A stretch of 11,821 nucleotides of DNA from an uncultured Planctomycetales bacterium (GTDB lineage: Bacteria; Planctomycetota; Planctomycetia; Pirellulales; S012-138): contig CALJLD010000061.1 of the NCBI GenBank assembly GCA_937982665.1, positions 1 to 11,821 of the forward strand. Reading direction: 5' to 3'. Made by a program: the position numbers and the translations under genes. Position 1 is the stretch's first letter. Every line of letters starts with the position of its first letter. A model generated the notes under the pieces. The model saw only the letters and a program-made list of their open reading frames with translations. It was not told the origin of the DNA and ran no database searches. This document shows, piece by piece, positions 5,618 through 11,821 of the stretch.

Positions 5618-6960
5618 GCAGCCCTTCCCGGAGAGTTGGAATCACGAGAGACGCTGGTTTGGGCGAGCCTGGCGTTGAGCAGGTGAATCACCGCGGCTAG
5701 GCTCTCAACTGTGCCCTCAAAGTTGTGCGAACCAGCCAAGGCATCCAGGTTGTTGTTGAGCGCGGTTTGCAGTTGCGCCACTTGATCCGTGCCTTCGGCC
5801 AATCGCAACATGGACTCGGCGTGATCACGCAAAGCCGCTTGTTGGACGGACAATTGATTGGCAGCCGTGTCGAAGACGTCACCCAAACGATCTGCCTGTT
5901 CGGCGAACTTCTGCGCAATCTCCATTCCCACAGCTTCTACGGATTGGCGATGCAGAGCCAGGCTTTCACCGATGGCATGCCCTAACGCAGCTTGAACTTG
6001 CTCTTGAGAGTCAGCGACCGAAGTTTCCCAGCGGTCGTGTGCCGCATCGACTGTGGACCGCCACAATTCGGCCTGAGTTTCCACAACACGCTGCGTGGCT
6101 TGAACAACTTGCTCAGTCATGCGACGTACGGCGGCGACTTGCGGATCGTTGCCTGTGCCGAGTTCGGCGAAACGGCCAGTCAATTCCGCGGCGACTGCGT
6201 CATCGACTCTGGACAGCAGTTTGAATTCAGCGGATTGCGTGCGGTACTGCATGAACATCAGCACCAGCGAGAGCGACAGTGCCAGCGCTGTCGTATCGAA
6301 CGCGACTGAAAGCGCCCGCGTGACGCCGTCAATGGCGCGAGGATCGCTGGCTGCCATGGCGGTGGGGTCGATGCTGGCGACGGCCATGGTGATGCCGATC
6401 ACGGTCCCCAGGAACCCCAGAATCGGAATCGCCCAAGTGACAAATCGCGGCAAAGCCAGCGCCTGATGCGCTCGGGCCTCGTCCATTTCGGACAAGGCTT
6501 TGAGTTCCTCATCCAGTGGAGCGGTCGATTGCTTCAGCCATAGGTGTCGGACAGCACGCTCAATTCGCTGATGGCGATAGCTATCACGCTTCTTAGCTGG
6601 GTGATTTGCAATTGCCTCGAGCAATTCCGGGCAGTCTTCAAGCGTATTGCCTTCCTCGGTGCGGGCTGGCAGCACGTCTTCTTTGAGTTGCCCTGATTGT
6701 TCCGCCAGGTCCAAGCGGCGAATCACAAGCGCGGCAATCCCGACAAAGAATAGCGCAATCTCCGCATAGACCACCGGGTGTCCGGCGCAGTAACGCAGGA
6801 TGAAATCATAAGCGCTGGCGCCAATCAATGGCTTCAAGAATCCGCCGAACAACACGGCGTAAAACCCTGTTGCCAACGCACCGCCCCACAGCAACGGCGA
6901 GCGCAATAGCCAGGTGGGAAGGATCTGCAAATCCGCTTCAACTTTGTCCGCTTCGGTCAT
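5614..6960 (-). CDS. MotA/TolQ/ExbB-family ion channel subunit with long helical tail
   Basis: This 448-residue protein (from the ATG at 6960) is the first gene of the operon. Four membrane helices are visible at about 18-41, 62-81, 172-195 and 216-238. The third holds AIPILGFLGTVIGI with Thr186, matching ExbB FGTVWGI (Thr148), and the fourth holds AFDTTALALSLSL with Thr223/224, matching the second channel Thr. Proteins of this family form a pentameric channel around a pair of ExbD/MotB helices and turn proton or sodium flow into motion. The cytoplasmic part after helix 4 (239-448) is long, charged and almost wholly helical, far longer than in TolQ or ExbB and reminiscent of the ZorA tail. 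No Shine-Dalgarno sequence precedes 6960; an in-frame ATG at 7002 would add 14 residues and cannot be excluded. Confidence 0.88.
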   Translation of the reverse strand: MTEADKVEADLQILPTWLLRSPLLWGGALATGFYAVLFGGFLKPLIGASAYDFILRYCAGHPVVYAEIALFFVGIAALVIRRLDLAEQSGQLKEDVLPARTEEGNTLEDCPELLEAIANHPAKKRDSYRHQRIERAVRHLWLKQSTAPLDEELKALSEMDEARAHQALALPRFVTWAIPILGFLGTVIGITMAVASIDPTAMAASDPRAIDGVTRALSVAFDTTALALSLSLVLMFMQYRTQSAEFKLLSRVDDAVAAELTGRFAELGTGNDPQVAAVRRMTEQVVQATQRVVETQAELWRSTVDAAHDRWETSVADSQEQVQAALGHAIGESLALHRQSVEAVGMEIAQKFAEQADRLGDVFDTAANQLSVQQAALRDHAESMLRLAEGTDQVAQLQTALNNNLDALAGSHNFEGTVESLAAVIHLLNARLAQTSVSRDSNSPGRAA

Positions 6961-7389
6961 GGCATGAGTCCAGGGGAGGAATCTGCTCTTCGCAATGCGC
7001 ATGTGCGCGCGGAACGGCCAAGGCTCCGCTTGCCCACAAGATCGGCGCAATCGTCAAAGCTTGTGCAGGCAATCTGGGATTTCACACACTAGCACTGAGG
7101 CGTTTGCATTCACGTATCGCTGGAGGTTTGGCTTCGTTGTTCGACTCAACATAGCGGCCGCTCGGAAACTCAATTGGACGACAGGTTTGACATCAGAGTG
7201 ATAGCCAAGTCGCGGCAATCGCCAACGATTGGCATGTTTTGCTTTGTCGATAAAGATTGCGGTGGCACGATTTACGACGAAACTCGATAATCAAAGACAT
7301 AGATGGCACGCGGACTGCTGCTAGCACTTTTGCAGTACGGAACCGCGCTCGCGGTCTATCGATCTAACGCCTTTTGAGTGTTTGTCCCA
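6961..7389. other. Divergent intergenic region, no gene seen
   Basis: This 429-bp gap separates the divergent channel operon and the metallo-hydrolase gene. A perfect TTGACA lies at 7187-7192 but has no -10 at proper spacing. A better plus-strand pair lies at 7229-7256. I see no convincing minus-strand promoter for the operon, no terminator and no small gene. The open frames running through here lack start signals and recognisable products. Confidence 0.5.
7229..7256 (+). promoter_or_regulatory. Possible sigma-70-like promoter of the metallo-hydrolase gene
   Basis: TTGGCA (7229-7234, five of six matches to TTGACA) and TAAAGA (7251-7256, three of six matches to TATAAT) are separated by 16 bp. 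Transcription would start about 125 nt before the ATG at 7390. The match is modest and no other signal supports it. Confidence 0.25.
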
Positions 7390-8130
7390 ATGAAACTCGC
7401 ATTGCTGGGGACGACTGGCTATCACCCCAATGCCATCCGGCATACCTCTTGTTACATGTTGCCGGAGCAGGGGATTGTGTTTGATGCGGGAACAGGCATG
7501 TTTCGGCTGCCGCAATTCCTGCAGACAGACACGCTGGATATCTTCCTCAGCCACTCACATTTGGATCACGTTGTCGGGCTTAGCTACCTGCTGGGGCTGC
7601 TTTACGGTCGTGAGATGCGCCGCGTCACCATTCACGGCGAGGCCGAAAAACTCCAGGCCGTCAAGGATCACATCTACGCACCGTTGATCTTCCCAGTCGC
7701 GCCGGATTGGGAGTTTCGTCCATTGGCGGCCAGCCCTTTTGCTTGTGGCGATGCCCAAGTGAGTTGGTTTCCTCTGCAGCACCCTGGAGGCAGCGTCGGC
7801 TTTCGTCTGGATTGGCCTGATCGATCGCTGGCGTATGTGACAGACACCACGGCGAAAACGGACTCGCCATACATTGAAGCTGTTTCCGATGTCGATCTGT
7901 TGCTGCACGAGTGCAACTTCCCGGACTCGCTCGCGGATTTTGCAAAGCCGACAGGGCATAGCTTTACGTCAGCCGTCGCGAAGCTCGCCCAAACTGCTCG
8001 CGTCAAGAAACTGTTGCTCACTCACTTGATGCCATCCAGTCCGGAAGTGGACCCCGTTGGGCTGGATACAGCTCGCGCCATCTTCCCTGCGACGGAAATT
8101 GCTGAAGACGAAGCGGTCGTCGAGTTTTGA
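7390..8130 (+). CDS. Metallo-beta-lactamase-fold hydrolase, RNase Z/phosphodiesterase-like
   Basis: This 246-residue protein of the metallo-beta-lactamase superfamily carries the metal motif SHSHLDHV (His55, His57, Asp59, His60), then QHPGGSVGF (His131), YVTDT (Asp152), TGHSFTS (His190) and LTHLMP (His212). These are the expected ligands for a two-zinc centre. The N-terminus (MKLALLGTTG) and the spacing LLHECNF...GHS...THL resemble RNase Z-like and PhnP-like phosphodiesterases rather than true beta-lactamases. There is no signal peptide, so it is cytoplasmic. It lacks the long flexible arm expected of RNase Z, so tRNA processing cannot be assumed; the substrate is unknown. The start is the ATG at 7390, where homologous proteins begin MxLxxLGTxG; an in-frame GTG at 7378 would add four residues. 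It is apparently transcribed alone. Confidence 0.9.
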   Translation: MKLALLGTTGYHPNAIRHTSCYMLPEQGIVFDAGTGMFRLPQFLQTDTLDIFLSHSHLDHVVGLSYLLGLLYGREMRRVTIHGEAEKLQAVKDHIYAPLIFPVAPDWEFRPLAASPFACGDAQVSWFPLQHPGGSVGFRLDWPDRSLAYVTDTTAKTDSPYIEAVSDVDLLLHECNFPDSLADFAKPTGHSFTSAVAKLAQTARVKKLLLTHLMPSSPEVDPVGLDTARAIFPATEIAEDEAVVEF

Positions 8131-8311
8131 ACCCAGCAGATGGCTGTGACTCCGCGCTCAGCAAATCTTCGATAGTTCCAGGCGTGAGCCAGCCTGTCTT
8201 TCGCGGACGATCATCACCGCCGGGAGTTGCACGAGGCTCTCTCTCGTTGCATTATGATTGCCGTCTTTGCATCATTGTCAGACGAGCTAGTCCTGATTGT
8301 CACTCGTATTC

Positions 8312-8317
8312 GGAGAG
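8312..8317 (+). promoter_or_regulatory. Ribosome binding site GGAGAG
   Basis: GGAGAG lies 3 nt before the ATG at 8321. It supports this start rather than the in-frame codon at 8297. Confidence 0.6.
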
Positions 8318-8320
8318 AGC

Positions 8321-8722
8321 ATGTCGCCGGAACTGAGCCTGCCAGATACAGGGCTGATTGTGGATGGCGGGGAGTTGATCCGCAAATCGAGTGAAGGAGA
8401 GGTCGTCATGCGGTTGCCGCTGGATTCGGTGCATCGGCTTTCCGTCTCGCGTCGGCCGTCACTGTTTGGTTTGATCCTCTTCGCCAGCGCACTTGCCGTG
8501 GGCTATCTCGCGTTCGAGATTGCCGAATCCAACGCGCTGCGAGTCTGTTTGTGCTTGCTTGCGATCATCGTCCTGGCATTCGGAATCCTGGCCGCGCGGG
8601 AGACCATTTTGACAATGCACATCGGCACGGAAAAACAACAGATTGACTGCAGCGATTCCCACGACGTGGTGTCTGGCTTTGTGACTTCGTTCAACCGTTC
8701 AAAACAAACGCCGACGGTGTGA
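8321..8722 (+). CDS. Two-helix membrane protein, possibly bacterial PH-like, function unknown
   Basis: This 133-residue protein has two adjacent membrane helices (about 47-66 and 72-92) that split a soluble domain. The N-terminal part (10-45, GLIVDGGELIRKSSEGEV then RLPLDSVHRLSVSRR) and the C-terminal part (93-128, ETILTMHIGTEKQQIDC then VVSGFVTSFN) look like beta strands closing with a helix. A PH-like domain interrupted by a membrane hairpin would explain this, as in some bacterial PH-domain proteins, but that is an inference from pattern only. The start at 8321 has a good ribosome binding site. The next gene begins only 16 bp later, so the two are probably co-transcribed. No catalytic motif is visible. 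Confidence 0.7.
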   Translation: MSPELSLPDTGLIVDGGELIRKSSEGEVVMRLPLDSVHRLSVSRRPSLFGLILFASALAVGYLAFEIAESNALRVCLCLLAIIVLAFGILAARETILTMHIGTEKQQIDCSDSHDVVSGFVTSFNRSKQTPTV

Positions 8723-8725
8723 GCC

Positions 8726-8730
8726 GGAGA
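8726..8730 (+). promoter_or_regulatory. Ribosome binding site before a TTG start
   Basis: GGAGA with an 8-nt spacer precedes the TTG at 8739. It supports the unusual start codon; the next in-frame ATG lies well inside the first membrane segment. Confidence 0.55.
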
Positions 8731-8738
8731 CTGGACTT

Positions 8739-9158
8739 TTGGACTTTGTCTATGACCTCGTCGCCGCGGCCCTGACGAAGTGGGTGACCGCAATCTTCGC
8801 CTGGTTGATTGCATTGATGCTTGGCAGCGGCGCGTTGGTTCATGTATTCAATATTTTGGGCAAGGGCGGCAAGCCTTGGAGCGAGTTTTCGCTTCTGATG
8901 CGAGTCATGGACGTCGTGCTGCTTGCGTTCAATCTCGCCGTGATGATTGGACTCGCCCTGCTGAAGCCTTGGGCCGTGTTTCTGCTATTCGCTGGCATTG
9001 TCTGCTTGCAGATCATTCCCTACACGATCTTCCGTTCGCATTTTGTGAGTCAACCGGAAGATCACCGCACGCTCAACGGACTGATTGCCACCGAGGTGTT
9101 CATGCTCGTAGCATTCGCCGCCGTCCTTGTTTGGCAAGGCTTTGGCGGGGGTGTTTAG
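8739..9158 (+). CDS. Four-helix integral membrane protein, function unknown
   Basis: This 139-residue protein appears to start at TTG. Four membrane helices are visible at about 14-40, 52-75, 77-97 and 114-134. The first loop (41-51, GKGGKPWSEFS) and the third loop (99-113, RSHFVSQPEDHRTLN) are the only polar parts. The second and third helices are joined by KPW. I do not recognise the family. It lies 16 bp after the two-helix membrane protein gene and is probably in the same operon, which suggests that the two act together in the membrane. A weak inverted repeat (9174-9179 with 9195-9200) follows without a T tract. Confidence 0.7.
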   Translation: MDFVYDLVAAALTKWVTAIFAWLIALMLGSGALVHVFNILGKGGKPWSEFSLLMRVMDVVLLAFNLAVMIGLALLKPWAVFLLFAGIVCLQIIPYTIFRSHFVSQPEDHRTLNGLIATEVFMLVAFAAVLVWQGFGGGV

Positions 9159-9355
9159 CTGCCAAAGACGTCGAACGCCGCCGCGTAGCGCTATGGCGTT
9201 AAGCATTAAGTGAGCCTCTTTTCCAGGCAACCCGAGGCTTGCGATCTGGCCCGGCGCGAGCCGGTTGGTATCTATTTCTGAACCGATCGCTGACCGAAGG
9301 GACATCCCGCGCAGGCTTTGCATTCGCTGACGCAATTTGTGTATGTGGGAGAACA

Positions 9356-10912
9356 ATGATGCACAAGAATGACGACCGTTCCGGACAAACTCGACGACAG
9401 TTTCTATCAACGACCGCACAGACCGCAACGTTGGGCGCGGGGTTGGGTTTGTCTGCCTGGGCGAGTTTGACGCCGAAGTCACAAGCCGAGATGCGCGTGC
9501 CCGCCCGGATGGTGACATTTAACGATGAGATTGAACCGCTGGTGCGGATGATTGAAGACTCGCCGCGCTCGGCCTGTTTTGAAAAGGTTGCGGCGAAGTT
9601 TGCCCAAGGCGTCTCTTATCGACAAATCATGGCTGCCGTCTACCTGGCTGCGATCCGCAACATCTCGCCGGACCCTGTCGGCGGAGCGTTGCATTCCGTG
9701 TTGGTTGTCCATTCGTGCAATCACATCAGCTTGGATGCTGAGCCGGACGATCGGATGATTCCTTTGTTTTGGGCCGTTGATTACTTCAAACAAAATCAGG
9801 ATCGCGTGCCGTGGAAGCAGGGACCGCCAATCAAGCAAGCTTCCGCAGGCGAGAAGGCCATCGCGGAATTCCGACTTGGTATGGAGAGGTTTGATCCGGA
9901 ACTGGCTGACCGCGGCATCACCGGGATGGCCCGCACTTGTGGCGGCGGTCAGATTGCCGAGGAACTTTGGCACTACGGCGCGCGGGACTATCGCCCAATT
10001 GGGCACAAGGCGGTCTATTCCGCCAACGCCTGGCGGACGCTGGAGACCATTGGTCGTCAACATGCCGAACCGACTTTGAGAGCCTTGGCTCGATCTTTGG
10101 TTGGGCACGGCGCCAATAATCGGACAAGCGGATTCACCATGGATGAACAATGCTATGCGGCCAATTTGCAAAGGGTGGAAGCCAATGTTGCCAGGTTGCC
10201 TGCCGATTGGAGCCTCGACAAAAGCGCTGACGCGGCGGTGACTGAATTGATGGCCGCAATCCGTAGCGGCGATTCCGCACAAGCTTGCCAGTTGGCGTTG
10301 AACCAAATCATGAAGTCGGAACAACAATCGCAAGGCATTTGGGATGCCGTTCATCTCGCGGCGGGCGAAATCGTCTATCGCCAGACAAGTATTCGGCCAA
10401 TCCACGCTGTGACCTCCGCGAACGGCCTGCACTACGCGTTCAACGCGGCAACCGCTGACAGAACTCGTTTGCTGATCTTGCTTCAGGCCGTTGGTTGGAT
10501 GGCGCAGTTTGTGACTTTCATCTCTGGCGATAATCGCCGTCCCTTCCCGGACCGGCGGTTGGAACGAATGACGCCGGCGGAGTTGCCAGCAGACTCGGCC
10601 GCGGCGATTGGCGAGATTGCCGAGAATCTGCAGAGCAAGCCGGACCTGGCAGCACGTCAGGCATTTGCGTATGCGCAAGGGCAGTACCCAACGTCAGCGT
10701 TGTTCACAGCCGCGCGACGGCTGATTGTGGCCAAGGCCGAGGAGTCGCATCGGTACAAGTTTCCGGCCGCGGCAATGGAGGACTTGAATCTGATTTCGCC
10801 CCGCTGGCGAGCGCACTTTCTGGCAGCAATGACGTATTACTTGCCGGGCGATTCCACGCCCGATTCTGCCGAGGTCAAGAATGCGAGGGCGGCATTAGCG
10901 GCCGCGGTATGA
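9356..10912 (+). CDS. Tat-exported His-rich helical protein of unknown family
   Basis: This 518-residue protein has a clear twin-arginine signal (TRRQFLS at residues 12-18, hydrophobic stretch TLGAGLGLSAWAS at 25-37), so it is exported folded, often with a bound cofactor. GGGAGAA (9347-9353) precedes two adjacent ATGs (9356, 9359); the second has the better spacing. The mature part appears mostly helical. Many histidines sit in conserved-looking contexts: HSVLVVHSCNH (113-123), ELWHYG (203-207), IGHKAV (215-220), LVGHGANN (248-255), AVHLAAGE (331-338) and RPIHAVTSANGLHYAF (347-362). These could bind a metal or haem. I cannot place the family. A distant resemblance to questin-oxidase-like helical proteins crossed my mind and is unproven. 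It appears to be monocistronic, with gaps of about 197 and 95 bp on its sides. Confidence 0.85.
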   Translation: MMHKNDDRSGQTRRQFLSTTAQTATLGAGLGLSAWASLTPKSQAEMRVPARMVTFNDEIEPLVRMIEDSPRSACFEKVAAKFAQGVSYRQIMAAVYLAAIRNISPDPVGGALHSVLVVHSCNHISLDAEPDDRMIPLFWAVDYFKQNQDRVPWKQGPPIKQASAGEKAIAEFRLGMERFDPELADRGITGMARTCGGGQIAEELWHYGARDYRPIGHKAVYSANAWRTLETIGRQHAEPTLRALARSLVGHGANNRTSGFTMDEQCYAANLQRVEANVARLPADWSLDKSADAAVTELMAAIRSGDSAQACQLALNQIMKSEQQSQGIWDAVHLAAGEIVYRQTSIRPIHAVTSANGLHYAFNAATADRTRLLILLQAVGWMAQFVTFISGDNRRPFPDRRLERMTPAELPADSAAAIGEIAENLQSKPDLAARQAFAYAQGQYPTSALFTAARRLIVAKAEESHRYKFPAAAMEDLNLISPRWRAHFLAAMTYYLPGDSTPDSAEVKNARAALAAAV

Positions 10913-10932
10913 CCCCGCAAGTTTTTGGCAGC

Positions 10933-10960
10933 TTGAGTCGGCGGCAAGGTTCCGCATAAT
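10933..10960 (+). promoter_or_regulatory. Sigma-70-like promoter of the crotonase gene
   Basis: TTGAGT (10933-10938) and CATAAT (10955-10960, five of six matches to TATAAT) are separated by 16 bp. Transcription would start near 10967, giving a leader of about 40 nt before the ATG at 11008. It lies in the only intergenic space before this gene, which supports independent expression. Confidence 0.45.
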
Positions 10961-11007
10961 CGAAAGAACGTGCGACCCTTGCCCACTTGCCGACGAGAAC
11001 GCGACTT

Positions 11008-11817
11008 ATGACTGCCGAAAACTCGAACGGGACCGGCGCGGAAGATCTCAAACTTGAAGTTGCCAACCACGCCGCGATTGTCACGCTCAATCGCGCGGAT
11101 CAGCGAAACGCGCTCCGCCGCAAGACAATCTCGCAGCTTTCGCAAGTGCTGGAGAACATCCGGTTGGATAAGAGCGTGCGCGCGGTGATCCTCACCGGCG
11201 AAGGCAGCGTGTTTTGTGCCGGGATGGATCTCAAAGAGATGGAAGCCGCGGCCGAGGCCGACAACGCCAAAGAGTTGTGGCAAGAAGACTCCGTGATCTT
11301 CCATGATCTGCTCCTGCAGATGTTGCAATTCCCCAAACCGCTAATTGCCGCGGTCAATGGGCCGGCACTGGCAGGCGGGACTGGCCTGGTCCTGGGTTGT
11401 GATCTGGTGATTGCTTCCGATAAGGCATTTGTCAGCCTGCCGGAGCCGCTGCGAGGAATTGTCGCCGCGATGGTGACTCCGCTTTTGACGTTTCGCATTG
11501 GAGCGGGACAATCCGCACGGTTGCTGTTGACTGCGGAACGGATCGACGCGATGGAAGCTCATCGGATTGGCTTGTTCCACGAAGTGTTGCCGCCGGATCA
11601 GATGTTCGCGCGCGCTCAGGCGTTGGCTGCCGCATGTGCGAAGTGTGCGCCGGAAGCCTTGATGCTGACGAAGAAAATGCTCAATGAAACCGTGGGCGAA
11701 TACTTGACCACGCAGCTCTCCGCTGCGGCTGCGGTCAGTGCCTCGGCCCGCACTACGGAAGCGGCCGCTGAGGGACTTGCGGCGTTCCGTGAGAAACGGG
11801 AGCCAAATTGGGGCTGA
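11008..11817 (+). CDS. Enoyl-CoA hydratase/isomerase (crotonase) family, LiuC-like
   Basis: This 269-residue cytoplasmic protein has the normal length for the family. Crotonases bind acyl-CoA and stabilise an enolate in an oxyanion hole; here that is formed by VFCAGMDLKEM (68-78) and NGPALAGGTGL (117-127). Glu146 (LPEPLRG) matches the catalytic Glu164 of rat enoyl-CoA hydratase, but the position of Glu144 is Gly126. The AGGxGL...CD pattern and the C-terminal EKREPNW resemble the methylglutaconyl-CoA hydratase-like (LiuC) branch used in leucine or isoprenoid breakdown, as I recall it. Isomerase or other crotonase activities remain possible. The start is the ATG at 11008, not the TTG at 10987, by alignment of the N-terminus. 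An ATG at 11819 just after the stop may begin a coupled gene beyond the window. Confidence 0.93.
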   Translation: MTAENSNGTGAEDLKLEVANHAAIVTLNRADQRNALRRKTISQLSQVLENIRLDKSVRAVILTGEGSVFCAGMDLKEMEAAAEADNAKELWQEDSVIFHDLLLQMLQFPKPLIAAVNGPALAGGTGLVLGCDLVIASDKAFVSLPEPLRGIVAAMVTPLLTFRIGAGQSARLLLTAERIDAMEAHRIGLFHEVLPPDQMFARAQALAAACAKCAPEALMLTKKMLNETVGEYLTTQLSAAAAVSASARTTEAAAEGLAAFREKREPNWG

Positions 11818-11821
11818 GATG

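Noticed and set aside
2396..6960. A Zorya-type anti-phage system
   Set aside because: The channel subunit has a ZorA-like tail, but no OmpA-like domain is present on either ExbD-like protein and no ZorC, ZorD or ZorE-like effector is nearby; the flanking genes look like housekeeping or unknown envelope genes.
7187..7192. A perfect TTGACA -35 box
   Set aside because: No -10 sequence is found 15-19 bp downstream on the plus strand.
9251..9264. A small hairpin CCGGC-GCGA-GCCGG before the Tat gene
   Set aside because: A 5-bp stem with no following T run is too weak to call as a terminator or regulatory site.
9479..10678. A 399-codon open frame on the minus strand, antisense to the Tat-exported protein gene
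   Set aside because: It lacks any recognisable domain, overlaps a gene with a clear Tat signal and ribosome binding site, and is a typical by-product of GC-rich codon use on the other strand.

Overview
The window looks like a chromosomal segment from a planctomycete, probably a Pirellula-like lineage. This rests on general signs, not a database match: moderate-to-high GC, loosely packed genes with long intergenic gaps, an ExbD-like protein with an LFPFLAVLLCTMGALI-type membrane anchor, a small zinc-ribbon protein, a Tat-exported protein of unknown family, and several unrecognised membrane proteins. No rRNA, tRNA, CRISPR array or complete transposase gene is visible.

Left part (1-2400). A strong + strand terminator at 107-151 belongs to a gene left of the window. 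A lipoprotein cyclophilin (190-870, minus) lies divergent from a small secreted protein of unknown function (1176-1523, plus). The last 15 codons of that small gene recur 245 bp downstream as a remnant whose three base differences are all synonymous. Between the two copies lies a 152-bp REPIN-like element made of two inverted copies of a palindromic 29-bp repeat. A zinc-ribbon protein (1911-2249, plus) follows, then a widespread intergenic palindrome between convergent genes.

Centre (2396-6960, minus). This is the most interesting part: a three-gene operon encoding one MotA/TolQ/ExbB-type channel subunit with a 210-residue helical tail, and two large ExbD/TolR-like subunits. The two ExbD-like proteins share a layout (membrane helix, V-V-x-V-P-rich stretch, coiled coil, alpha/beta modules). 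Only the last one keeps the membrane aspartate needed for ion coupling; the middle one has alanine there and carries a flexible Gly/Ser/Asn linker of about 235 residues. This suggests a heteromeric, asymmetric ion-driven energy-transducing complex with an unknown load.

Right part (6961-11821, plus). After a 429-bp divergent gap come a metallo-beta-lactamase-fold hydrolase (7390-8130), a two-gene membrane-protein pair (8321-9158; the second has a TTG start), a Tat-exported His-rich helical protein of unknown function (9356-10912), and a crotonase-family protein resembling the methylglutaconyl-CoA hydratase (LiuC) branch (11008-11817) with its own plausible promoter. These genes show no clear functional link to the channel operon.
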